From Priapulus caudatus (Eukaryota > Priapulida > Priapulimorpha > Priapulimorphida > Priapulidae): a DNA stretch of 21,203 nt. Where the stretch lies: contig NW_014580201.1 in assembly GCF_000485595.1 (NCBI RefSeq), positions 5,139-26,341 on the forward strand, given 5' to 3'. The translations under genes were made by a program, and so were the position numbers. Each line of letters begins with the position of its first letter. The stretch's first letter is position 1. The notes under the pieces were generated by a model. That model was not told where the DNA came from. It did no database searches and was given only the letters and a program-made list of their open reading frames with translations. Of this stretch, positions 10,116 to 18,970 are shown piece by piece.

Positions 10116-11276
10116 ACATCTCTAAGGCTCTGCTATATATACATGCTTGAACTATTACGTCATCATCGCAAACATCAAACCATCGGGGGTACTAAGATGC
10201 ATACGGCTGCTGCTGCTCTGGCAGCACATACGGCTGCTGCTGCTGACGCCACGGCGGCGGCGCTTTGTACCAGCGCGCTTTTCCAGATAACATCTAGTGG
10301 AAATTCTCAGTGTAAACAAACATCAATCAACGGGCTTAGCCAATCAACGTCGGGGGTACTAAGATGGCTATGATAATTTGAATCGCACGTCACGATTCCA
10401 GGTAGACTGGTACGGACCTTAACTCGGCCAAGTATCTTTCGCTACACTAAAGTTATAGTTAGTGCAGCGTGTGGAACTCTCCACCGCGGAGCAGTCTAAG
10501 CTGAATCGCCGATCCTTGTGTGGAAAAATACCTTGAAAATCCCTCGAAGAGGGCCTTGTCGCACCATCTATGGGACGCCATATGTACGAGAATAAATTCA
10601 GGGCGTGAAACGGAAGAAATGCAAACTCGCTTTTCTAGAGGAAAAGCGACAGCACCGACCAGCAAACGAGCAATTACCAGCATTTGTATTTATTCTCGAC
10701 CTACGTGCATAGTCGAAAGGCTTGTGGAATCGCCACAACTCCTCAATTGACCGATTATACGGCTTTATCCTATACCCAAAGGGCACTGCCGAAATTTTTC
10801 TAAATAGAGCAGCGAATAAGATTTATTGTCACCGCTGCGTGGCGTTTGCGCGCTTCGCGCGGATATCCGGGCTGCAGATCATCGAGCAAAAAGGATAAAA
10901 ACACCAGAGCTGAAGAGCCATATTCCATTACTGTCTGCGTAATTCACTAATAAAAATAAAGGAATATCGCCCCTGCAGCTTCGTGGGAGTAATCGGAATT
11001 TTTTTTCGAAGGTTACACAGTTCTTTCACTGCGATCATATAAGTGATATCTGAAAGTCCAGCTGTGTTATTTAGGTCATAGAAAAAGAGGATATAAAATG
11101 GCCGAGGCGCGCTTAGGAAAGTACATGATTAATGTAAACACTCGTGCGTTTTTAGTTTTTGCATTAACACAAACATTGCAAAATATCCCAAATGACCACA
11201 ATCATATTTGTAAATGTTTCTGTTAACAGAAACGCACATGTGAATTGAAGTACAATGTTAGTGAAGAGAATTATAG
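10116..11276. other. Non-coding stretch with short direct repeats and a GCT-rich segment
   Basis: atacggctgctgctgct occurs at 10201-10217 and again at 10228-10244. cgggggtactaagatg occurs at 10184-10199 and 10351-10366, each preceded by caaacatcaa-type sequence. The word ttttccagataacatctag (10279-10297) resembles the internal module of family E, so the segment may be a continuation of E. A cgcgc-ttc-gcgcg hairpin lies at 10849-10861. ORFs at 10520-10750 (+) and 10598-10786 (-) have no recognisable family. Confidence 0.45.
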
Positions 11277-12612
11277 ATAAACAAGAGCTGCAGAGCGACA
11301 GCGCTCACCTGACGGCAGGTGTTAAACTCACTGGCAAACGAATGAAGAGCACCCACCCATCACCGCGTTCGTGCTCGGAGCATATATCTAGGATACTACT
11401 AATACAGATCTAAAATCTATGATAGCTAGGCTTTGCTATACCGGTAGTACAGTAATAAAGATACAGCTGTGTAACTTTAATGACTTTGCTATACTAACAT
11501 GTTATCATGGATATGCGTCGAGCGCGAGTGTAGTGGTGGTGGTAGGGGAAGAGTGGGGGGAGGGGCGCATGGAGGGGGCTCTAATAGCAAAAGCAGTTGC
11601 CGCAAGATGGCACGTGCAAGTGTCATCCAACTAATCAAAGATGGCATCACCCTTCGTGCGTGATAACCTTCACTCCACTTGGTTGCTGAAAATCCAAGTA
11701 TATGTCAGGCAGAGCGAGAATCTTCGCTGCAGCTGTGAGTTAACAACTCTGCATGCAGGGTGCCAGGACAATTTATTGATTAGAATTAGTGCCATTCACC
11801 CCCCATGCATAGCGTAATGGCAGGCCCCATGTTTTTGATCTTACCCACGCAGCATGTCAGGGTTCATTACAGTGTGCTAGATACAGGGTGCTCTCAGGGT
11901 GATAAATTACCAGACTGCTTAGAAAAATAATATGAATTAAGGCAGCGTTAAACCTGTGTCAACAAACATTTGCCTTTTGCATTTGAACTGTGCAACGAGA
12001 GCTCACATCCACAATAGCAAAGAGCAGTTTCAAGTCCTTTGTTAACAGTCAACAAATCACGTTTAACCCTCCTATTGAGGGTCAAAAGTTATCGACATTA
12101 CTCCTTCGGCATAGTCAGCAGAAAGTACATTTCATGCGTCCTTTTCAATAAAGCCATAAAAAGCTAGTTCACCGGAAACAAAAAGTTTTTCATCGCGTCG
12201 TAGACCATGTCCTCAGAAACAAGTCTAAAAATCTGCCCTGTGCCCCATTGACTTTGACCTGTGACCTCCATTTCGGCACCAGTGATGCTTTGTCCTACCA
12301 TGATGCTATTACTACCGACTATCACGGAGCCCTAGGTTGAGCCCGTTAGATTGCTGCCGCAATCATGGCATCCTCGCTTATACCTTAAGGTAAGGAGGAA
12401 TGTTCCCTTCGTTTACAAACCTCTGGACCTTTGACCCCGCTTCGAATCCAACTCGTTGACATCCCCCCCCCCCACATCGCCGAATATCGTAACCGATTAC
12501 GTCAAGCCGGTTAAGATTGGGCCCAACTGTGACGCACAGTACGGACGCACGGCCGGACAGATGCACACTCATGCATTCATACAATGCTTGCATCTGACTA
12601 GTCAGATGAGCC
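11277..12612. mobile_element. Family B element, clean copy B2
   Basis: The left edge is aaacaagagctgcagagcgacagc, then gctcacctgacggcaggtg with the palindrome CACCTG-ACGG-CAGGTG. The right edge is a perfect 18-bp palindrome, catctgactagtcagatg (12591-12608), followed by agcc. The outer motifs gctcacctgac and gtcagatgagcc form imperfect terminal inverted repeats. Inside are a G-rich run (11535-11580), gctctaatagcaaaagc, a C10 run at about 12465 and a GGACGCACGGCCGGACAG stretch near the right end. It has no transposase, so it is non-autonomous. A second copy is at 3281-4090, and the left-end motif recurs at 20517. Confidence 0.65.
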
Positions 12613-14305
12613 TAAAACCATAGACTAGTACTTCCTTAACTCCCCAAGTATGTTAATATAGGCAAAACCTATCCACCCTCTTATCTGAGTCGCAATATGA
12701 TGGCGGGGATTTTCCCGATATGGCTTATTGGGCTACCGTCGTTTGCAATACTGGCGTGCAGCGTGGCACTTACACATTTTTAGATATTACAGATTGACAC
12801 ACATGTCGACAACGTAAACCTATACATGGTTTACCTTGCCTTCTTTACTTTACATGTGAACATTAGCTCATTATCTTTCTCTCTTGCTGGGACCACCTTT
12901 GCTGAAATTCTGATGACTGCATGCCAATTCTTAGATATCCTCAATTCTCCATTCTGGGTGAATCCTAGACTGAGAAAAAATAGTGTTGATCGTGAAATGT
13001 AGTGAACATTACACCACAATTCGACGTCCCTAAGAAACGTTTTGTAATAATGCATTTTATTACAGAAAAAGTTTTAAGCCACTCAAGTAAACACCCCCCC
13101 ACCCGTTTATTTGCTCATGAATGGCGACCGCATACGCTGAGCAGGACGTCATTTCGCATTCTTATTGGGTGATTGACCTCACTAGAAAAGAAGGCTGCAC
13201 AGGTTGGGAGCCGGATTCGAGCCATCGTCAGTCAGCAAATATGCTTCAAACTTGGAGACCACACATTGTGCTGGCCGGGTTCAAAATTGTTTAAGCGCTC
13301 GTAATTTCGGACTTCAGACTCTTTATTCGAGCTGTCGTCCGGACAGCAGCTGCAAAAACGAAAATTATAGGTTGTCCAAGGATTACCGATGTTGCCTCCT
13401 TTGGCAGTTGCAAGCTGGAAGGAACAAGCCTGGTAATTTACTATTCATGGCCTGAAACAACTACTGTGCTAGCGCAACTAGCTCTCGACCAGGTAGTGAG
13501 TGGGAATACGGTTGGAATTTTCATCATCATCACTCGGTTGCATCCCACACCGATGATGATCGAAGATATGGGTTAATGTTACTGATCGCCAGCTACCAGA
13601 TATCTTGAAATATATCATTTTAAATACATTATTTTTTATAATACATATTTTAAAAGCTTGAACAGTATACTTGCCTAGGTTTGGACTTTGGCGTAGGTTA
13701 GAAATTATACCAACATACACACACACAATAAAATAAAGTATTTCATCAAGTTGCTTTTTTTGTTTGAGATAATCGTATTATATATTGTCCTATCGAGCGC
13801 TCCAGTCGGTGCTGCAAGACGACGGTACGTTTCGATCTATATATCAATCATCGGGGACATCACGCTGCGAGGGTAACTGACAGTGGGCAGTCTCCTTTGC
13901 CAACATTAGGTGAGTTGCAAGAGCTGCACTGATAGAAATGGCAAAAATTCTTTACCAGGAATTTCCTGAGGGACTTACAGTACCACTTTCCTGTGCCTGA
14001 GATTTGGAGCCAAATCCACAATATTCGTAGCTCATAGATCTTCATTAATGATTACGGAAGAAACTCTTGGCATTACAGCCAACATTCATTCCTTGATGTT
14101 CAGTAAGTAGCATAATCTTAAGTAAATATTAAACTTCCGTTAGTCTATTCGATTGGTAAAAGGATGAAACCTTGAATAGAGACTAGCGCTAAACCTGTGT
14201 AATGCATATCCAACACTATGTGTTGCCACAAATCTTCCCAGGGGCTGACCTTTGTAAATCATGATAGCTGGCAATTTTTTAGACATACGTGTTTAACCCC
14301 AGACG
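12613..14305. other. Non-coding stretch, nothing firmly recognised
   Basis: Short ORFs at 12831-13055 (-), 13204-13455 (+), 13478-13726 (-) and 13860-14045 (-) match no family I know. An imperfect inverted repeat, atcatcatcactcggt against accgatgatgat, lies at 13523-13560. A C-run (cccccccac) lies near 13093. No tRNA or conserved RNA is supported. Confidence 0.45.
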
Positions 14306-14524
14306 NCAGCGCGTGTTATGCATATGCTTATATATATATATATATATATATATACCTACACGCAAACGCGCGCACATACGCGCACGTACACACACACACA
14401 CACACGCACACACACACCGCAAACACAAACCGCAAACACACACATATACACACACGCACGAACGCACACGTACGCACGCACACACACACACACACTCACA
14501 CACACACACACACACACACACACN
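14306..14524. repeat. TA and AC microsatellite bounded by single N bases
   Basis: (TA)n at 14328-14354 passes into an AC-rich, slightly interrupted (AC)n array at 14355-14523. The only two ambiguous bases in the window are at 14306 and 14524, just outside the array on each side. The long open frames across it (His/Thr or Val/Cys repeats) are artefacts of the dinucleotide repeat. Confidence 0.9.
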
Positions 14525-15166
14525 TAGACAGCGTGGCTCAACCAGATGGGCGGCTACATTAATGTTACAGGGAGATGGATAAGCGCGTTCTAGTATAGGC
14601 AGTTGCTAGGTTGATTGTGAAATGAGGGGAACGGTTGGAACTGGACAAGACGGGTGACATGTGCGCTCAAGATGTAGGGAGTTTTGGGCGAATATATAGG
14701 GAGAGATGTAATAGGAAGGGATTGGGAATTCGGGTGCTGGTCGCGAGAGGACACACACGCGCGTAGGCGCGTGTGCGCGTTCTTTGTCTCTTGTGCGATG
14801 TGACGACACAGTGTATACGATATTAAAGATTGTACAGTTTACCACACAAGTTTGGATCTGCTTCTACATCATTTCTACATGAACGCTCATTCCAACGTTA
14901 CAGTCTCGCAACATTAGCATTAGTCGTAAGTGTTATCGTAGCATTAACTTTAGCATTAACTTTACGATGTTTCTGACAACGAGCCCCTGAGTTGTGATAC
15001 ACATACTTATTGGCCAAAGCACACATATTACACGGCATTGCTGACCAATGAGAAGCCGCGAAACAACACTAGCTATAGACGCAATGCAGGCCGATCGACA
15101 GCCGAAAAAAATTCAATTCGCGGTCAGAAAAATATAAATAAAGTGCGTTTTTCGTCACATTTTTCT
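14525..15166. other. Non-coding stretch with a GC hairpin
   Basis: A perfect 9-bp stem, cacacgcgc / gcgcgtgtg with loop gtag, lies at 14754-14775. The word agcattaacttt is directly repeated at about 14939-14962. The minus-strand ORF 14606-14845 has no recognisable family. Confidence 0.5.
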
Positions 15167-15246
15167 TGGTTGTCCACCGGACAATGTCTCAGGCTGGTTA
15201 GGTTGTCCGGCGCAAATTCTGGTTGTGTCGGACAACCGGACAACGC
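15167..15246. repeat. Cluster of GGTTGTCC / GGACAACC words
   Basis: The 8-mer ggttgtcc and its reverse complement or partial forms (ccggacaa, ggacaacc) occur about six times in 80 bases in both orientations, giving several possible short stems. A chance ORF runs across it on each strand. This may be the end of an interspersed repeat. Confidence 0.5.
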
Positions 15247-15466
15247 TTATTTCGAGCACTGCTCGGTTATTCAATGCAATTGTGATTGTAAACACTTTAG
15301 TCAGGTCCCTTAGCTTCATGATCGTTACAGAGCTGACAAAAGCATCAAACTTGGCACAGTTGATACCTATGGCAGTACTATAAATATTAGAGGGGGTGCC
15401 CAATGTAGATATTCCTTAGAAATGAATTACAGATGATTGTATACAGCTGTTAACCCCCTCCCCTGC

Positions 15467-15666
15467 ACGCATACGCTATTGCGCTATAGGCGGCATGAAA
15501 GTGTATTAACTCTCATATCTCGCGAACGAAATGAGCTACATTTCTAGAAATCTAGATACATATAAACACATGTCTTAGCTATAATCTCGGTGAGTTTATT
15601 GAATCACGAATAGTTTACTTAATTAACCAAAATATACGAACGGTATCGCTCTGTGGTCGTACGACC
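15467..15666. repeat. Repeat F, left copy
   Basis: It matches 20355-20545 in direct orientation. Shared words are taactct-atatctcgc, tctagatacatataaacacat, cttagctat, gagtttattgaa and gaatagttta-ttaatta. It ends in an imperfect match to the right copy's end, ctctgtggtcgtacgacc against gccgcagtgcgacag. It lies 280 bases upstream of exon 1. Confidence 0.7.
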
Positions 15667-15850
15667 ATGGCTAGAGGGTTATTATTCTTAACTTTCGTGA
15701 CCCACCTCGAGTAACTAATAAATTTTGATATAAAATTGTCCAGAATCATGTTTGAAAGCATTACATATAACTAGGCAGTCTTAGAACCCCACCATATTTG
15801 AAAAAATGGGGAAAAAACATAAATAATTTTGATTTGGACCTCTGAAAAAT

Positions 15851-15946
15851 TACCCAATCACAGCAGTCCTTCTATACACACATCAGACTATTACATAAGC
15901 CACAGCCAATCACGTAAGTCGTTTCAAAGAAGCAACTCTAGAAAAC
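15851..15946 (+). promoter_or_regulatory. CCAAT-containing region before exon 1
   Basis: Two forward CCAATCAC words, cccaatcacagc at 15852 and gccaatcacgta at 15905, lie about 95 and 40 bases before the ATG. CCAAT boxes are common in animal promoters. No TATA box is obvious and the transcription start is unknown, so this is suggestive only. Confidence 0.3.
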
Positions 15947-16145
15947 ATGGCGATGCTCATGTCATCAGATGCTGATGCTAGCAGTAGTGCATCTGCCGAT
16001 GATTCTGAAGGGACTTCGTCTGCTGGATTTTGTTGCATGCACGTCATTGCAACCCACAGCAAGGTTATTCCTCTAGGAAAAAAATCCTTCAAAAAATTCA
16101 AAGAATGTGCTAATCTTTGGAAGCAAATAGAAAACACACTCGAAA
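15947..16145 (+). CDS. Exon 1 of broken PIN/CXC gene
   Basis: The ATG at 15947 has a strong Kozak context (A at -3, G at +4: aaaacATGG). The first 25 residues are Ser/Asp/Ala-rich and look disordered. A Cys/His-containing segment follows (FCCMHVIATH, residues 28-37), then the motif KKSFKKFKECANLWKQ (residues 45-60). From memory this resembles the N-terminus of a large invertebrate family ending in PIN-like and CXC domains. The proposed donor is A|GTAAAG at 16146, leaving one base of a codon (phase 1), which exon 2 needs. The frame stays open to 16219, and a stronger-looking donor, GAG|GTAAGC at 16286, exists in other frames, so the exon end is uncertain. Confidence 0.5.
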
Positions 16146-16495
16146 GTAAAGTAGCACACAACGCTGACCGCTATGGCTGGGACTGTGTACTAGTAATACT
16201 AATTAATAGCACCAGATAAGGCAGAGCTGCCACTGCCAGACGGAAAACAGATTGTTCACAACGATCATGATGAAAGAAGTTGGAGGTAAGCATTGATAAT
16301 AATACTGGAAATGAGATGAGTAATTATATAGCAACAAGTAAAGAATGGGTTGTCCAGAGAGACCGGGTCAAGAGAACAAGATGGCGTTGCGCAAAAGATG
16401 CGTTGTTTCCCGACCGCCGAAAGCGGTTAAGCCGCGCACTTCCGCGGGACGGGGCGCACGCGACCGCGGGGTGTTGTATGTAGCATCTCGCGCTC

Positions 16496-16552
16496 CCCGC
16501 TATACGAATTTGCGCGCCGAAGGAAGGCGGGCGCGCGAATGCGTATAGCGGG
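16496..16552. repeat. Long GC-rich stem-loop in E2
   Basis: Two 23-base arms (16496-16518 and 16530-16552) pair with two mismatches: cccgctatacg against cgtatagcggg outside and gcgcgcc against ggcgcgc inside. The loop is gaaggaaggcg. The pairing is seen directly. In E1 the corresponding segment is degraded. Confidence 0.75.
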
Positions 16553-16608
16553 CAGCCTAACATCGCGCAGTTTTCGGGACACGTACATTGGCTCGGCTAC
16601 ATCGGCTT

Positions 16609-16633
16609 TGGAGGGGGGCTTTTCCCCCCTCCA
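16609..16633. repeat. Perfect G/C-run hairpin in E2
   Basis: tggagggggg pairs exactly with ccccccctcca-type bases (stem 16609-16618 / 16624-16633) around the loop ctttt. The segment is missing from E1, where the sequence reads cggcttgagtgtgcc, so it arose or was lost after the copies separated. Confidence 0.75.
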
Positions 16634-17372
16634 GAATAGATTGACACGCGTTTGTACATCCTCGCCGTCGTACCGTCACCTGTGATATTTTCGTACCTTA
16701 TCTGGCGTTCTCCCACTCTCTTTCTCTCTTTCTCGCACTCCCCACGGTCTGTCTCTCTCTCTCTCTCTCGCTCGCTCCGCCGCCAAGGGTAAATAAGATA
16801 TCTATATACATGCATCAATGCTGCCGCAGCCAGGCACACAAGCACTTGCAGCGTTTCAATAAAATGTAATGCTAAATAAATACGAAATCTATTTACTACG
16901 AAAGTCACCGCGGCGCAAAAACTCCCCGAGCCAGCGTTTGTTGGAGATAGCATTTCGACCGTGCCCGGCCGCCACTTGAGCGTGGGGGAGGAGGGAGGCT
17001 GGAATGTCGCCTATATATATATATGTATCTATATATATATGTGTGTCAGTGTGGCGGCGTATTGTAAGATTAGCTACGTGTAAAAACTGCCGTACACGTC
17101 TTCGTTAAAACCTCTGTGATAGACGTAACGCTATACTCGGCAGAAGCACACGTCATCGCGTAGCGGCCAATGAGCGAGCGCGTCATTGCTGATTGACAGC
17201 ATTTCTTGGAGTTTCTTGTAGGAGCCACTACGTCTTAGCCATGAGGCGCGCCACCCCAAAAAAGTTTAGGGGCCGTTTGGAGATAGCCTCAAGCCGTCCA
17301 TCCTGAAATGTCGGTTGGATTGCGCCCAGTTTTCGCGGAGTGCGTTTTTAGACCCCTGTCTAAGTTATCTGT

Positions 17373-18121
17373 CTAAGGGGACAAAAAGGGGGCGGCGTAT
17401 TCGCGTTGGGGCGCGGCTTCGCCGCGAGCTGTGCGCTGCGCACAAAAACCGGGGCCGCAAGTCCGTCCAAATTCTACATGCATTTCATTTAAAATTATAT
17501 CATAAGTAAATTTACTAAATTATAAAATTCAAAGCAAAGCCAAAGGCAATGCCAAAAGCAAAAGCTAATTAAAAAATGTAGTTATTAGATAATATCAAAT
17601 TTATGTACTATATTACAAGTACAAGGATTGGACATTTTCTATTTATTTACATTTAAAAATTTAAACAGAGATCAACACTTCATTTGAAATGTATCATTTT
17701 ATGATCCAGCAGACTTTCTTTTAGGCTTTAGTTTAATTTTCATTCAGTTTGTGATTGATATTTTCAATATTGTCAGTATATTTATTGTGTGAAATTAATT
17801 GATTCACATGACCTCTACACAGTACACTGTTTTTCAGATAAATACAACTTACAGATGAATATTCCTTACGTCTACCTAGGATGATGCTAATATACTAGTT
17901 ATAAATATTTATCAAATGAAAATGGTCTGAACAAATACTGGAAAAGCGAACTTATTAAGTTCAAATATGATGTCAAACCACCCGGTTACGATCCCGCCAA
18001 CTTGAAAAGACGACATAATTTGGAGCTGAATATAAAGGCTTAAAGCCTGCGTTCAGAAGCATCCCTAGGTATCCCGAGGTATCAAAATGTAATTGGCCTT
18101 TATGATGTTTTCTACCCTCAG
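17373..18121 (+). other. Intron 1 remainder
   Basis: Two perfect GC hairpins stand next to each other: cgcggc-ttc-gccgcg (17412-17426) and tgtgcgc-t-gcgcaca (17430-17444). AT-rich sequence with an aaagcaaaagc-type purine tract (17528-17570) follows. A small open frame at 17891-18043 contains KYDVKPPGYDP and is unassigned. The region ends in the acceptor ttttctaccctcag (AG at 18120-18121). Confidence 0.5.
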
Positions 18122-18220
18122 GAACACAAGGAACTCCAGGCTATCATGCGGAATGCTACCGCCACTTTTGCAATATTACCGAGATCAACCGGGCCATTCG
18201 GAGGAATAAAAGGCAAAAAG
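18122..18220 (+). CDS. Exon 2 of broken PIN/CXC gene
   Basis: This 99-base exon lies between a pyrimidine-rich acceptor (ctaccctcag) and a consensus donor (aaaag|gtaaaa). It carries two bases of a split first codon and one base of a split last codon, so both flanking introns are phase 1. It encodes GYHAECYRHF followed by a basic run (RAIRRNKRQK). The H-x3-C-Y-x-x-F pattern is the hallmark I associate with the N-terminal Cys/His module of this family. It is too short for ORF scans to find. Confidence 0.65.
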
Positions 18221-18603
18221 GTAAAAATTACTAAATTCACTTAATGTCTTCTCCTATGCAAGAAATAAACAAAAAGAAGTACTTCTTACAATTGTGTTTT
18301 AAGTGGAAAACCAAGGAACACAAATCCAATTGAAAGTGGTAGTTATCCTCAAATAAAGGGGCAATTAGTTTATACTGTAATTTCCAAATCAAGATTATTG
18401 CTTTTCATTGGTGGGCCTATCTTGGCTTAGTAATTTTATACTTTGCACCCAAAAATTATTTAACTAAATCAAATAATTTTAAATTGATATTTCTAATACT
18501 ATATGATTTGATAGGTTAAATTATTAATGATTATTTCACAAATTAATTTCCTATTCTGTATTGGCACATTCTTAATGATGAAAATCATTTGTGTAATTTT
18601 CAG

Positions 18604-18772
18604 AGGCTGCAACAGGCACATCAAGACTGGCCATTATCCCAGAAGTTGAAAACGCGCCAGATGAAGAACCATCCAAGAGATGTCTTCGTTCTGCGATTGA
18701 TAAAAGGTCACCATTTGCTGCAGGACGTGAGCATGTGTTGCCAGTACAGTGTATCATCTGCAGAGCCTTGCT
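18604..18772 (+). CDS. Exon 3, first frame: CIIC-containing segment
   Basis: After the acceptor aattttcag (18595-18603), two bases complete the codon split by intron 2 (G+AG = Glu). The frame then reads an acidic linker (IPEVENAPDEEPSKR) and the motif GREHVLPVQCIICR, whose C-x-x-C follows HVLP as in the family I recall. The frame stays open to a stop at about 18864-18866. From about 18773 a different frame gives the better family match, so the true switch point is uncertain. Confidence 0.55.
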
Positions 18773-18970
18773 GGCAGTGAAAACAAGGAAGAACTTATAC
18801 GATTTTTCTTTAAAACTTGGAGCAGCAGACCAAGTTCCTTCCTCAAGGAGGTCCACATTTTTGTGACTTATGATGCAGAATGTCATGAACTGGTAGATGA
18901 CAATGGAGTGCTGGTTGTGAATGAAGTGCAAGATTTGAGATGCAAGCCAGGAATCATCCAGCTACTTCAT
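18773..18970 (+). CDS. Exon 3, second frame: start of PIN/FEN-like domain
   Basis: The frame reads GSENKEELIRFFFKTW, then FLKEVHIFVTYDAECHEL, VVNEVQDLRC and, after a garbled stretch, LLH. These are the segments expected just before the catalytic acidic motif of the family. The expected Q/H-E-E-A-D-T-R motif between C (18941-18943) and LLH (18962-18970) is not readable; only 18 bases lie there and they encode KPGIIQ in this frame. In PIN/FEN nucleases the equivalent acidic residues bind catalytic metal, so the loss would disable the enzyme. Confidence 0.6.

Larger units (their letters stand above)
16354..17372. repeat. Family E element, copy E2 (in intron 1)
   Basis: It is the partner of 8886-10115, from ccagagag to gacccctgtctaag. 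The left 200 bases are very GC-rich and strongly folded, followed by a polypyrimidine tract (16705-16785), two AATAAA hexamers (16857-16880) and the CCAAT-like segment at about 17166. It lacks the 140-base insert of E1. It lies between exons 1 and 2 of the broken gene. ORFs across it, including 16597-16953 (-), are not conserved in frame between the copies. Confidence 0.7.

Noticed and set aside
10520-10750. Plus-strand ORF of 76 codons
   Set aside because: No recognisable motif, no splice or codon support, and the opposite strand is equally open.
12831-13055. Minus-strand ORF of 74 codons
   Set aside because: Composition is mildly protein-like, but no family, conserved motif or splice signals were found.
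13204-13225. tRNA/SINE B-box-like word ggattcgagcc
   Set aside because: No matching A box at the right distance and no cloverleaf could be drawn.
13824-13858. Possible hammerhead ribozyme on the minus strand (CCGATGA ... CGAAACG)
   Set aside because: The core is CCGATGA rather than CTGATGA, and the bases between the boxes do not form stem II.
14218-14582. Several overlapping ORFs on both strands around the AC repeat
   Set aside because: They are poly His/Thr or Val/Cys readings of a dinucleotide repeat and contain N codons.
16597-16953. Minus-strand ORF of 118 codons in E2
   Set aside because: It crosses the CT tract (Arg/Glu run) and is not kept in frame in copy E1.
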